From: Paraspadella gotoi
Taxonomy: Eukaryota; Chaetognatha
Assembly: GCA_051294375.1 (NCBI GenBank)
Contig: CM119263.1
Coordinates: forward strand, 15,478,532 to 15,542,531
DNA: 64,000 bases
Direction of reading: 5' to 3'
Shown here: piece after piece, positions 53,501 through 64,000 of the stretch
Layout of the letters: each line of letters opens with the position of its first letter
Position numbering within the stretch: the stretch's first letter is position 1
The notes under the pieces: model-generated
Seen by the model: the letters and a program-made list of their open reading frames with translations, nothing else
The model's database searches: none
Told to the model about the DNA's origin: nothing
Program-made: the position numbers and the translations under genes

Positions 53501-54320
53501 CGAGGCTCTAAAATAAACGACGCAAATTCGCCCGTGCTCATCCGCGTAAGATCCGAAGTTTAATTTCACTTTATCGTAAACTTCGTAAACTGAACATTTA
53601 AAGCAAACGGTGAATTGAGTAAGATTATCATCGTTATGCACCGAAAAAATATTTAGACGACTCATCGGGACAATTTTAGCTTGCGAAAATGGTTTAGATT
53701 AAAAACGTAATTCCGAAATTTAGTTTTTTTCTTTTGTTTATTGGACCTCTCGTAACGCCTTCCCGAAACTGAAAAAAACTAAAAGTAAACAAAAGTATGT
53801 TTATCTTAAATAAATAAACGTCCAAAATATTTTATCAAAAAGAGGAAGGTTTGTGGTGCTTGCTAGAAATTACGAAAATTATATGCAATGATTCACATCT
53901 GGCCATAACCTATCCGGCAGGCTTCTCCCGTCTGGTGACAAAACGAAGAAAAAAACATGTTTTCGGTCAAGGATCCAACGATGGCGCTATCCTTCTTCAG
54001 ACGCGCCTTGAGGTCCATGTATGCATCCACAATTTGTCCCTTTCCTTTTCCGTTAGGCAGACGAAGTAATAATTTGAGGAATTTTAAGTTAAGTTTGCAC
54101 GTGATTCATTGATTCAAGGACATTAACAAAAGTTTATTAAATTAATTAAATTATAAACTGTCAAAAATTGTATGTTCAAGCAAGTAATCTTGTAACTTTC
54201 AACTTTCAAACGATATATGTCAACCTCTAGTGTTACAAGCCAAGTGCTGTCACCTGACGCCACGCTGCAGAAGCCCAACAACGACGCGACGACGAAGAAG
54301 AAGGCGACGTCCGACCTCAT
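50546..54320 (-). CDS. unrecognised membrane protein with signal peptide, 561 residues, 12 exons
   Basis: Exons on the minus strand: 54320-54254, 54044-53910, 53679-53467, 53384-53277, 53114-53005, 52839-52733, 52575-52356, 51834-51705, 51635-51492, 51406-51288, 51173-51070, 50774-50546. Every junction is GT-AG and every split codon rejoins without a stop, giving 562 codons including the terminal TGA. Residues 1-23 are a signal peptide (MRSDVAFFFVVASLLGFCSV). The following 325 residues hold about ten Cys, two N-glycosylation sites (NLT, NET), and near 262-285 a Gly-rich stretch. Residues 350-378 form one long hydrophobic segment (LLIMVIFVFYALLGLYWILA and on). The remaining 183 residues are hydrophilic, with an acidic start (LEEEYEY), a basic RSKSKRR patch near 498 and a Ser/Thr-rich end. 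This fits a type I receptor-like protein, although basic residues before the segment do not favour that topology. Introns 7 and 11 each carry a SINE. The gene ends 0.5 kb downstream of the WD-repeat gene on the same strand. No family recognised. Confidence 0.75.
50791..50842. repeat. (AATC)n microsatellite
   Basis: AATC units with an ATCT interruption, immediately before SINE copy 1. Similar runs are at 51002-51028, 51418-51434 and 52936-52955, all in introns of the 12-exon gene. Confidence 0.85.
50843..51028 (+). mobile_element. tRNA-derived SINE, copy 1, internally deleted
   Basis: It starts GTAGTCGGGCATTGC and shares with copy 2 the A-box-like TGGCTCATTGCGTAAAGCC, the GGTACCG segment, TAGAAGTTACGGA and the CCGCTTAGCGCTTTATCCAC end. 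The region with the B box is missing, a deletion of about 100 bp relative to copy 2. An (AATC)n run follows and is probably its tail. It lies in intron 11, antisense to the gene. Confidence 0.7.
52056..52314 (-). mobile_element. tRNA-derived SINE, copy 2, full length
   Basis: On the minus strand it begins after GTAGTCGGGCATTGCC, has A box TGGCTAATTGAG, a CTCATGA loop like the Met anticodon arm, and B box GGTTCAATCCC, then a 150-bp body ending CTTAGCGCCTTATCCACA. A 7-bp target duplication TATTACG flanks it (52049-52055 and 52315-52321). It lies in intron 7 of the 12-exon gene in the gene's own orientation, and accounts for that intron being the longest (521 bp). Confidence 0.75.
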
Positions 54321-54829
54321 ATTTCTTATTTAAACAAAAAAAAAGTATTTTCACTTCTAAATTCGAAATAGAGGTATTTTACTATCTAAAATCTAAACCT
54401 CGAATTTATTGAAAAAAAATAGAAGATTTTCTCAAGACTTGTTTTATCAGATTCAATAATTGTTGAGGCTAATTTGTTTTTTTTTTTACCTATAAACATT
54501 TATTGAAAGGATGAGAAACAAAAAGTATTGGACGATGTCTGACTTGAGCTTTGGTGAAACAAAAGAGGACGACGAGAAATTAATTTAACACCATTTCAAG
54601 GCCACAGTTGCTGTACGATTGTATAAAGTTTTTGTCAAAAACAAAAAACGCTAAAACGCGTTAATTGATTTTTCGTTCATTGAATCGTTGTTTTGACAAT
54701 GCTATAGCTTAAATTGTTAGTGTTGTGTTGTTTGTTTTTTTTAGCTTGATTAAGTGTGGAACAAGGAGACAATCTTCGCGGACTAGTTTCGCATAAATAA
54801 ATTAAAATATTTTGTAATCATTGCCGTCT

Positions 54830-57800
54830 TCAGGTGGTCGCAACGTAGTTTGTGTCCTCGAACATGGCCAGCGGATCGCTCCTCTTGCTCTCCGCGATTA
54901 CAGCAGGAGCCTAAGGGGATTTAAATTTTGCGTATTGATAATATTAATAAGCAAACTTATTAAAATTATCCTGCCTCGATCACCTGGACGTCGGGCGTAG
55001 CCGCCAAGGTGTGGCAGCAAAGCATTTGGTACTCGGAAGGTCCTCCCCTGTCCTGCTTAGGCGGCTTGTTACGCTCGTGACGAAGCCGCTTGCCGTCCGC
55101 GACCGCGTAGCGTCGCTCGGCGATCTCGGCCGCAATAGTGGAGTCATCTACCTTGAGTTGAGGCCGATTGGTGGAGGCAGGCTGTGGAGAAGGTGAGCGG
55201 GAGTCCTGGGGCGACAAAATAAACCAATGCAATTCATTAAACTATCTTTTCTTTAAGTATTAAAAGGTAATTATTTAATTTAAAAAATAGCCACTCCGTC
55301 GCTGTTTAACACAGTGGACGTGTCATAAAACCAATCTTAACTCTAGGTAGCACAGAAAGTTTTTGAATACCCTGCTTAATTAATGCAGTAAAGGATACAA
55401 CGGTTTTTATTGATTTATTGTATTTATTGATGACGAGCTAACTCATTGCCACATCTTAAAAAAAAAAACAAAAAAACAAAAAAACTACGACTAACGTCTT
55501 CCTCGTTTCCGTGGATGACTCGATCGATGGTCGTCTTCTTGGCGATGATCTTGTGACTCGGAAGTGACAAAGGATCGACCAGCACATCGTAGGGCACCAT
55601 GGGGTGTTGGTAAGTTTTAGGGTCGAAGATGTCCCAAGAATCAGGCTGGGGTAAGTCAAGGCGGGAAGATGTTGTCATTAAAAGTCACTTCCCCCATTTA
55701 CGCGTTGGACATATTCGAAAAGACCGGTGATCGTTTTTAATCAAATCATAAAGTCGCGATAGGATGTTTTAGCAACCAAGACGATACTCACTTGACCAAA
55801 AGTTCCGATGTACTCTCCCTCTAGAGTCCAGAGTCTCACGGTGCAATCCGACGAAGTCGTCAAAAGTAAATTGTGATTCTCGATCAGGTCCAAGCTGGGA
55901 GAAAAAAGAAAAGCAATAAAAAAAAAGAAAAGAAAAAGAACAACTATGGCTTCCAAGCCCCCTGCCCCTGATTGCCTCACCACGTGACGCCCTCGATGTG
56001 GGCTCGCCACGTGTTGAGGAGTTCGGGCGGCGCGGATTCGATGCCGGCGGCGCCGTATCCATCGACGTTCCAAAGATGGACGAAGCCGAAGTTGTCGCCG
56101 GTGGCGAGGAGCGTGTCGTCGGCGCCGAGGCACATCGTGTCGACGCTGGCGCCGGCGTGGAACGATCCGGGGTAAGACGCCATCAGGGACCCGCCCTGGG
56201 AAGAAGGAGGAAGTTGTTAGACTGTTTCAATTCTATTGAATAGCGATGATTATATGCAAAAATTGTAATTCAGTAAGAATGCTAACGATTATAATTATGA
56301 TATTAGGGGAACAAAAGAAATATATTAACTTTTAATTTCTTAACAACCCTGACTTGGTTTAATCAATTTTTTTCTCTCTAACTTTCCGAACCTGAAAAAC
56401 GTTCCAAAAATGGATGCAGCCCCTAGGACCTGAGGCGACGAGCGAAGCGGCCTCTTTTCTCGACGTCCGCGACTTCATGAAGAGCAGTTTATTGATGCTT
56501 AAGTCTCCGTCAGCTGACGAGGGTGCGATAAAAGGGGCCGACAGGGGGCGGGGAAAGTAGAGCGAAATAGATGGACATTGGACAAGAGACGTCATTTGTT
56601 TTAGTTCCGTTACGACGAAGAAACAATACAATAGTCCCGGCTGATCCGAGAGATTAGCAAGACCGGACGGACCGAAATATTGTTAGCGTCCGATTTTAAC
56701 ATTACAGTTGACAATTATCAATCACGATACTATTTTACTCTTTCCAGCGTTCGAGAAAGTTCAAGCTTCTTCGACGCAAGCGTAAAAAAACTACCTGGAA
56801 CTCTGTCAACCTCTTCCTCCAATTCATTTCCCTCTACTTTTTCGGATTTCAGATTCAAACCTTCGAAGAAATTGTTTATCGCGACTCCGGCGTCTCCCAA
56901 GTTTCCGCCATCTTGATTTTATTTTTAATCCGTGAAAAAAGAGGAAAAAAGCGAAGAGATGGCGAACAATTTTCAACACGGTGTTGTTTCCAATTGTATT
57001 ATCCATTATTTTTTTTATCCCTTTCTCAAATTCGAATATTCTAATTTATTGATTAATTGATTTTTCTTTCTTTCTTTTTTTCTTTTTTTCTTTTTTTCTT
57101 TTTTTCTTTTTTTTTCTTTTTTTCTTTTTCTTTATTTTTTCTTTCAATTTCTTTATTTCTTTATTTATCTTTATTTCTTTATTTTCTTTATTTCTTTATT
57201 TCTTTATTCTTTCTTTCTTATTTATTTTTTATTTATTTATTTATTTATTTATTATTATTTATTTATTTATTTATTTATTATTTATTTATTTTTTTATTTA
57301 TTATTTATTATTATTTATTTATTTATTTATTTATTGATTTATTTATTTATTTATTTATTATTTATTTCTTTCTTTCTTTTTTTCTTTTCTTTTCTTTTCT
57401 TTTCTTTCTCTCTCCAGACATTGGAAACCCTCACCAAAATGCCCCGTTCCCTCGATTGTCTCTTCCTTCAAATCGCTGAGCCCAGCCAACGACGAGCCTT
57501 CGTCAGCGCCTTCGTCGTCGTCGTCGTCGTCTTCCCACACTGTCTCCGTGAGAAAAACCGGCTTCGATTTGTTGTCATGCGACTTTTGACGCATCGGCGT
57601 TCCCGGTTGTTTCCAATCGGCGTCGTCTAGAGAGGCGCGCCTCGAAACCGGCGCCGTCCGCGTCCCTGGCATCGCGAAGCCGGCGCGCAGAGACGGGACG
57701 TCGGAATCTTGATTGACTGATTGGTTTCTCGAAAGAAATGACGGACGCCTGGAGACTGGCGCGGTCTTGGGGCTCTTCACTTTTTCCGACCTAACATCGA

Positions 57801-60619
57801 GGTCGGGGGATTGACGCCGTGATTTTGTGTTGCCGTTTCTCGAGGCCTGACGGGACGTCAAACGGGCGGATTCATGACCTCCAGTCGCCTCTATCACCGC
57901 GCCCCTCGTTAAAGACGCCGCAACCCACTCTAATCCTTGGTCCACTGCGTTCGAGGTTTGACGAGCATCGAATGGCAGAGATATAGGGACGGCTTCGTGT
58001 AAGAGTTCGGTCGCGCTGCCTTTTGTTTTCTTACCCAACATTTTTCTGTTTTTGCTTTCTCGTCCAAAACTCTTGGCACCGCCAGCTTTCAAATTTCGCG
58101 AGGCAAAATGAAGAAAAAGCGCGAGTTGAACAAAAGGGAAGTCCGGTCAAAAATAAAAGAGTATGACTATAAATTTTATATAAATCAGCATTTGTGAATA
58201 CTTGCGCTTACGTTTTTTAGTACACATTACTCAAAAAAGGTACGTAATTAACGCATAACCTAATAATGTATATTGTTTACCCAATTTAAAACAGAACTGT
58301 TATTTCAAATAAAAAAATATTTGAGACTTACCGGAGTGATGTTGATATCCCTGTGGATGAGGGGACAACAAGCGACAGTATATGTGACCGGAAATGATGT
58401 TCCAAACGATTATCTCCCCATCGTACGAGGAAGTCGCCAACAGATTCGGGGGACACTGTGCTATGGAGAGGATGTCCTCCCGATGGCCGTGTTTCTGAGG
58501 TTGGGAAGGAGAGACGCCAAGACAAGGGGACAAAAGTGGGGTAAAAGACAAAGGGAATTAAGCGACTTCTAATAAATGTTTTTTTTTGCAAAAAACAGTC
58601 GAGAAAGATTTATTTATTTCATAACAGTCGGGATAGATTTATTTCCTTCTTCGTCGACGTTTGTGCTCCGCGGATGAAGAAAGAAAAAAAAATCCCTCGG
58701 CAATTTTTGTCGTTTCTGCGCAGTTGGTTTTTTTCTCCACAACAAAATAAATAATAATAATAAATAAATAAATAAATAAATAATAATAATTATGAACAGA
58801 AAACGAAATTTACCTTCTGCGGAGGCAGGAAGAAAGAAAAAAGAACAAAACATGATACTTATGACTTTGAAAAAAAATTATATCTTTATAACAAAATACA
58901 TTTTTAGATTTAATAAAAAAACTAATGATTTTAACTTACTTTATCATCGTCCCAAATCTTGAGTGGAAATTGAACACTAGTTATTTCTTCGCTCGTATCG
59001 GGGTAAATGTTGATGCATCGATCCCAGCCCACGGCAATCACGTATCTTTCAAAAGTGGTTAAAGCCAATAATAATTTATTTACATAATATACCGATGCCA
59101 ATCCAAATTTCCATTTTGCAAGTACATCCTTCTCAAGAATCGGTAGAGTCTCTACTAGTCTAACAGCTCAACGTAATTTATTATTCACCGATTTCTATTC
59201 ATTTCAACGTAAGTGACTGCCGTGATCTCGTCATTGTTGACCTCCTTCTCCAGAGTTTTGAGGCAGTGGCCGTTGTTGAAATTCCAGATGTGAATTCTGC
59301 CGTCGCGTCCGCCGGTGATGAGACGGCGTCCTGGTGTAGTTACATATGTTCGTACATGTTGCACTTTCAAATGAGATTTTATGGCAACAGCCGGGTTGCC
59401 TGTTATGCCCATTGGGATGGGGCATCTCACTGTTGGCTTTGGGGGCTTCCGACCCTCAGTGACGCCTCCAGTCACTGGCGCGGTTACCCTAGGACGGTCT
59501 CGCTTTGCCAACGCAGAGGGAAGTCGTTAGGACTGTGGATGGAACACTACGCCTGGGATGGTGTGTTCCCCCTCTGAGCCAATGGATTTGGCTGACGGAT
59601 GGTGGACGTGAGGCGGTGTGAATATACCGCCACAATTTCCTTTTTTTAATCACGATCTCACCCGTATTGTCAAACGCCATGGCGGTGATGGCGGAGTTAC
59701 CATGTGCGCCGCCATATTCGAAAATCGGTTGGCCGGTCTCCAAGTCCCAGATTTTTACGACCTGAATTGATAATTTTCCAAGTAAAAAATGGTATTTAGT
59801 CCTAGTGAATTCTAATAGCTAAAATATTTACTTTCATGAGCAATTTGCGACTTTTTTAGGGTGATATCATACTGCCTCGGCAATAATCTTTTTATCGATT
59901 TAACGGCGTCAAGAAAATGGGAAACTCAATTGAACTAAACTTAACAACATTGTATCCCTTTCTGATTCACGTGACAAGTTGCATCGCGCGACTCGAAAAT
60001 AGAGAAGCAAGAACAAGGGAGGGAGTCGCTGTCCCTTTCATCACTGGATGCGCGGATTGAATATATTCATCGGAGCGGAACGGAGCGAGAGAGAGAGAGA
60101 CACACACACAACAACGGAACCGTTCCACCATCCGCCCCAATGGAATTAGAGAGACGGAGATTAAAAAAAAAAAAGAGACTTTCTTGGTCTGGGTTTTTTA
60201 ACCATCGATCCGAGACTTTGAAGCCGAATCTACCAAATCTATAATATATATTGATCACTATAATCAAGATTTAAGATTGTATTTACCGATCCGTCCGAGC
60301 AGGTTATGACTTGTTTAAAACTGGCGTTGTACTTGCAACAATGAATTGGTTCCTTGTGCGAAATTATCACTTCCGTCTTTTTGAAGTATCTGTTTTTAAT
60401 AAAAGTCGTTTTCATGTTTCTACCAACTAAATTAAAGGATAAAATTTCTTTTAAAATTATGTCACACCTGAGTTTAAGCGTGAGAAGTGAGATTTGGTCA
60501 GTGGCGATGACGAGTCCCCTCGTTTGACTCGAAAAGTGACAAGCGTGAAGATCACCACGAATTTTGTGAGCTTTGGGACGGATAGACAACAGGCAGTTCT
60601 GGTCGGAAATGTCCCAGAC
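54830..60619 (-). CDS. WD-repeat protein of the WDY/WDR49 family, 5' end not found
   Basis: Fourteen exons on the minus strand: 60619-60468, 60389-60287, 59761-59662, 59330-59189, 59045-58940, 58494-58332, 58085-57435, 56911-56795, 56513-56392, 56195-55981, 55894-55792, 55645-55496, 55205-54984, 54910-54830 (TGA). All joins are GT-AG and in frame: 808 residues. At least eight WD-type strands are visible in order: VWDIS, KIWDLETG, HIWNFNNGH, GWDRCINIY, IVWNIISGH, HFWNV, HLWNVD and RLWTLEG. Family-typical stretches include GHREDIL after the fourth blade, DCTVRLWTLEGEYIGTFGQ at the last blade, then SWDIFDP and HPMVP. Between blades five and six is an insert of about 250 residues, mostly Ser/Arg-rich, from the 651-bp exon. 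The C-terminal 100 residues are charged. Relatives act as scaffolds, often linked to cilia or sperm. The earlier blades and any EF-hand region expected upstream were not found between 60.6 and 63.2 kb. Confidence 0.85.
57058..57416. repeat. TTTC/TTTA low-complexity tract
   Basis: About 360 bp of TTTC, TTTTTC, then ATTT units, lying inside the intron between the 651-bp exon and the next exon of the WD-repeat gene and reaching its donor side to within about 20 bp. Confidence 0.9.
58742..58792. repeat. AAT/AAAT low-complexity tract
   Basis: AAT and AAAT units in an intron of the WD-repeat gene. Confidence 0.85.
59345..59650 (-). mobile_element. repeat-like insertion in a WD-repeat gene intron
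   Basis: The intron 59331-59661 is 331 bp, and about 290 bp of it is moderately GC-rich, unlike the AT-rich introns around it. On the minus strand a frame open from 59511 runs through the intron into the next exon and includes a Pro/Arg/Thr-rich peptide (VTGGVTEGRKPPKPTVRCP). A small inverted pair (GGCGGTATATTCACACCGCC) lies at its left. It looks like a fragment of a transposable element, family unknown. Retention in frame with the previous exon would meet a stop. Confidence 0.4.
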
Positions 60620-61492
60620 CTAAAAGGAAATTGGGAGTAAAAGTTTTGATCAGTGTTTGGCGGGACAATGCATCGAAACTGCAGCCAAGAGCCATTCGCA
60701 AGAAGACGAAAAAAATTATTCGCAGAAAAAAAAAAAAAGCATGAATACTAAATAAAGAAAACGGATGTACCATAGGGTGAAAAGATTGAGCGATGGAACA
60801 ATATTTTTTTGCTGCCTTTGTATAAGTAATAAAAAATAATTAAGCCCATTTTGAAAAAAAAAACAACATTTGCATAATAGTATCATAAATTGAATTTTCT
60901 TTATAGTAATATTCTTATAAAATCATAAAGTTTCAAAATAATAATTTTTAATTTTAAGAACAGTTAAGGATTCGCCGGAAAAAAATAAAAAACTTAAAAT
61001 ATGTTTTATAATGTTTTTATGTTAAACTGCTAAAAATGATTAAAACGTTCCATCATATAATAGTTTTTTTCGTTTTTATGGGCGAAGACATAACATGTCT
61101 TATATTTCTTGTCTAACTTTTTTATGAGGATATTATAAATATATTGTATTTTATGATACTGTTCCCCAAACAATATGAGCAAAATATTTTTTGTACTCGA
61201 TAATCATAGTATCTCACGTCTAAATATCCTTGTTTGTTCACTCAAATAAAATTTGTATTCCCGAGAGCTATACTCCAATATACAATCTTCCTAAAATCGT
61301 TTTTGCTCTGGGTCAGCAATTTTTTTTGTTTTGTTTTGTTTGTTTTTCATTGTCTTGAGAAAAAAGGAGCATCGTATCCATAATGAATTATGTCCGTCAG
61401 AAAATAACTTTCTGCCTGCGGGTTCACGAAACAGAATATGAGATTGGAAGGTAAAAGGAAGTTGAAAGATGTGGAGAAAAAGGAAGAAAGAA

Positions 61493-61541
61493 AGAGAGGG
61501 AGGGAGGGAGGGAGGGAGGGAGGAAGGGAGGAGGGGAGGGA

Positions 61542-61580
<39 letters not shown>

Positions 61581-61612
61581 AGAGAGAGAAAGAAAGAGAG
61601 AGAAGAGAGAGA
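61493..61612. repeat. (GGGA)n then (GA)n
   Basis: Six GGGA units followed by GA units with AGAA breaks. Confidence 0.9.
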
Positions 61613-62559
61613 GTGCGTCAAATTAAATTAAAAAAAAAACCAACGGATGGAATGCAAACAAATCTAGCAGAAAAAAAAAATTTTGAGAAAAAAAGTTTAC
61701 AAAAAATAGAATTTTACTGAGTAATCCAAAATATAAATAAGAAATGGGCCATTATATTAATTTAGATAATTGCCGAAAGAAGCGAGAAGTGAGAATTTTT
61801 AATTCCAATTTTAACCGGATTAAGTCTGGGTAATTCAATTCCCCAGTAATTTTATCCAAAAAAAAAATTACTTTGGCGAATAACTTTGTCTCTAAAACGA
61901 GTCGCTTCCTTCTATTTCTCGGCATTCGCCCTTTATAATCGACTTGGCCGCCTCTCGGATTTCCCCTTTTTGTCGAACTCTTTTTGGTTTCCGCTTTTTC
62001 CACCGCTCGCTCCTACGCTTATCCTTTGAAGAGACAATATCCATTTCTCGCTTTCGCTTCACAACTAAACCCCAAACTCGATTTTTCGCACGATAACATT
62101 CCTAGATCTATTTTATACTATTTTATCCTTTCGCTCTGATTTCATCTTTACAATTTTCATTTTCAAAACCTAATTAAATAATTTAAACAAAAGTTTAAAA
62201 TATTTACCTATTTCAATTTCAAATCTTGTGACCTTTCTTCCGTAACAATTATTGTCTGAAGACCAGACGCCCCAACCCCTTTTTTTCCCCAAACGAAAAC
62301 GTTGGTTCTTCTCTTCGTCGTTATCGTCGTCGTCGTCGCTAGCTCTTGAAGACCGCAGCACCAGCCGCTCTCAGACGCCGCAGCTTTCGTCTCCCCCCCT
62401 TCCCATACCCCGTCGCCGCAGCCACGAATCGCTCGGGCGCCCAACTGCGCGCCCGTTAACGGCTCACGCGCCCGGGATACGGCGTTGCATGAGGCTGCGT
62501 CGGCGGAAGCTGCTGCCGCGTCGGCGTTCGTCGAGGCCCAGTGAAGGCCGCACGCGGTG

Positions 62560-62682
62560 AAGAAGAAGAAGAAGAAGTGAAAGAAAAAGATGAAAGTAGA
62601 GAAGAACGAGAAGAACGAGAAGCAGAAGAAGAAGAAGAAGAAGAAGAAGAAGAAGAAGAAGAAGAAGAAGAAGAAGAAGAAG
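62560..62682. repeat. (AAG)n array
   Basis: Nearly pure AAG at 62625-62682, with imperfect AAG/GAG units before it. Confidence 0.9.
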
Positions 62683-63023
62683 AGCGATAGGATGGAACAA
62701 CAAGCAGGAGTTCAACGAAAAAAAAAAGCGGGTCCCTTTAGAGATAAAAACTCGTCGGACGTGAAACGTTTTTATGATTTTGGCGAAAAAGAAACGACCA
62801 ACGTTGGTGACGTCGAATAATCTACATTCGCGCGAAAAAAAACAAAAAAAAACGCCATCGCGTTTCCTTTTTAAATTCAATTTTTATTATTTAATTTTTA
62901 GTTTCACAAAACCGCCATTTTTTCTTCTTGGTCGATTCCGTTTGGAAATACGATTCGAGAAAGATAATCTCGACCAAAGCCAAACGGACACCATCGAGAG
63001 AATTGATAATCTCATAAATCTTA

Positions 63024-63024
<1 letters not shown>

Positions 63025-63063
<39 letters not shown>

Positions 63064-63088
63064 CTCTCTCTCTCTCTCTCTCTCTCAA
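63025..63088. repeat. (CT)n array
   Basis: CT units with one GTT break. Confidence 0.95.
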
Positions 63089-63248
63089 ACATAATTCGGT
63101 CCAAAATTTTTGTCAGATATAACTAATATTAAACTTTCATTCAAACAGACTCATGAAATGATTCTGCAGCAAAACAAAAGCACATAGATGCGTTAACGAG
63201 CCATTTCAATCACCGACTCATAAGTTTCTTCTAAAAAAAAAAAGGAAG

Positions 63249-63395
63249 ATGCATTCGCGAAAACTCTCGCTTTTCGTCTTCTTTTTGTTCGGAGTCTTCA
63301 ACTTGTCCCAAGAAAAGAAAGTGAAACCGTTAGAGAGTTTCACGGTGAAAGTCTGCCAGGACGTCACGGCCAACAACATCCAGAGCCTCAAAGAC
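63249..63395 (+). CDS. first coding exon of a secreted or membrane protein, partial
   Basis: ATG followed by a hydrophobic leader (MHSRKLSLFVFFLFGVFNLS), then a polar region with one Cys (FTVKVCQDVTANNIQSLKD) over 49 codons. The frame meets a stop soon after, and GAC|GTTCGT at 63395 offers a donor in the GAC|GT style used by another gene here. A possible acceptor is at about 63600 (TTTTTTTTGCAG), but what follows is too short to judge. It is divergent from the WD-repeat gene. The family cannot be recognised from this exon alone. Confidence 0.45.
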
Positions 63396-63799
63396 GTTCG
63401 TTTTTACCCGAATTTCAAATCGGAGTGAAATGAAAAAAATCATTATATATATTATTACTCTTAACTGACTCAAAATGATTCATATTTGATCATTTCATTA
63501 GTTAGTAAAATTCCCTGACGTTTATGTTCCTATATAACAAATTGAGAATACTTTACATCATAACAACTGGTGCGCTTGCTTTCCAGCAGCTTTTTTTTGC
63601 AGAATTTCTCCCTTTTTTTTGATAATTCAATTTGAAACTCATTGTGAAAAAAAGTTAGACGAATATTATAATTTATTTTATATTCATTATTTAGTATAAT
63701 ACCTGGGGAGCATGAAAAAAAACTTTCATTAATATATTTCAAGGTTTAGTGAGGTAACAGGCACTTGCCAGATCAATGCTCTTTTTCATTTTCTTTCAA

Positions 63800-64000
63800 A
63801 GCTAAAATTTTTATTTTCTATAGGTTTTAACTAGAAAAAACTATAAAATGGAAAGGGCTGCGAAAAAGTTTTTTACATTTTGATTGCACAGACACATACT
63901 TTATTGTCTATTTTTAAAAATTTAATTTTATTTAATAAAAATATGTAAGGTGCTATTCAAATTCAAACTAAGAAACTAAGCAAGCTGGACTACTGGGAGT
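63800..64000 (+). repeat. dispersed repeat, right copy, cut by the window end
   Basis: It starts gctaaaatttttattttcta with the GTTTTAACTA core, and near the window end has TAAGCAAGCTGGACTACTGG, matching the copy at 13164-13401 in order and orientation. Confidence 0.5.

Larger units (their letters stand above)
60620..63248. other. region between divergent genes; no exon recognised
   Basis: Expected to hold the missing 5' exons of the WD-repeat gene, but none could be recognised. It contains AT-rich DNA (60.8-61.3 kb), a GGGA/(GA)n array at 61.5 kb, a GC-rich patch with CpGs at 62330-62560 that could be promoter-associated, an (AAG)n run at 62560-62682 and (CT)n at 63.03 kb. Confidence 0.5.

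Noticed and set aside
62464-62880. Lys-rich plus-strand and Leu-rich minus-strand frames
   Set aside because: Both arise from the (AAG)n array.

Overview
The window looks like an animal (metazoan) nuclear genome, most likely from an arthropod, perhaps a crustacean; I cannot place it further. The evidence is two large genes built from many short exons separated by GT-AG introns of about 65-520 bp, one complete small secreted-peptide gene with a TATA box and an arthropod-like initiator, a tRNA-derived SINE, a TA-flanked miniature inverted-repeat element, and an extreme density of (GA)n/(CT)n microsatellites. Nothing looks bacterial, viral or organellar. The assembly contains runs of N, three of them exactly 25 bases long, and a region that looks like unpolished long-read sequence.

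Layout. 1-14.9 kb is intergenic: (GA)n arrays, an 8-bp minisatellite (4.17 kb), a foldback element (4.59-4.74 kb), and a TATA-box region preceded by 45-bp tandem units carrying CCAAT boxes (10.28-10.51 kb). 15.0-23.96 kb is one segment of about 2.7 kb present three times in alternating orientation, with copies differing mainly by indels, plus a fourth inverted 0.2-kb piece; I read this as an assembly artefact from long-read hairpin read-through. 24-27.9 kb holds gaps and simple repeats. 27.9-29.8 kb is a composite element: two diverged GC-rich direct repeats bracketing 1.5 kb of AT-rich DNA with a 17-18 bp minisatellite. 29.8-39.3 kb has no gene I can support.

Genes begin at 39.3 kb and concentrate in the right third. 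A complete secreted cysteine-rich peptide gene lies on the minus strand at 39.34-40.30 kb. A 601-bp TA-flanked MITE is at 45.0-45.6 kb. A tentative plus-strand Asp/Thr-rich gene end (49.43-50.16 kb) converges on a minus-strand, 12-exon gene (50.55-54.32 kb) for a 561-residue membrane protein that I do not recognise. Directly upstream on the same strand, the 3' 14 exons of a WDY/WDR49-family WD-repeat gene fill 54.83-60.62 kb. A divergent plus-strand first exon with a signal peptide starts at 63.25 kb. All exon joins in the three main minus-strand genes keep the reading frame, which is the strongest support for them.

I see no shared pathway between the neighbouring genes. The clearest unexplained items are the unrecognised 12-exon membrane protein, the small Cys-rich secreted peptide, the GC-flanked composite element at 27.9-29.8 kb, and a GCCGAAACATGT motif shared by the foldback element and the MITE.
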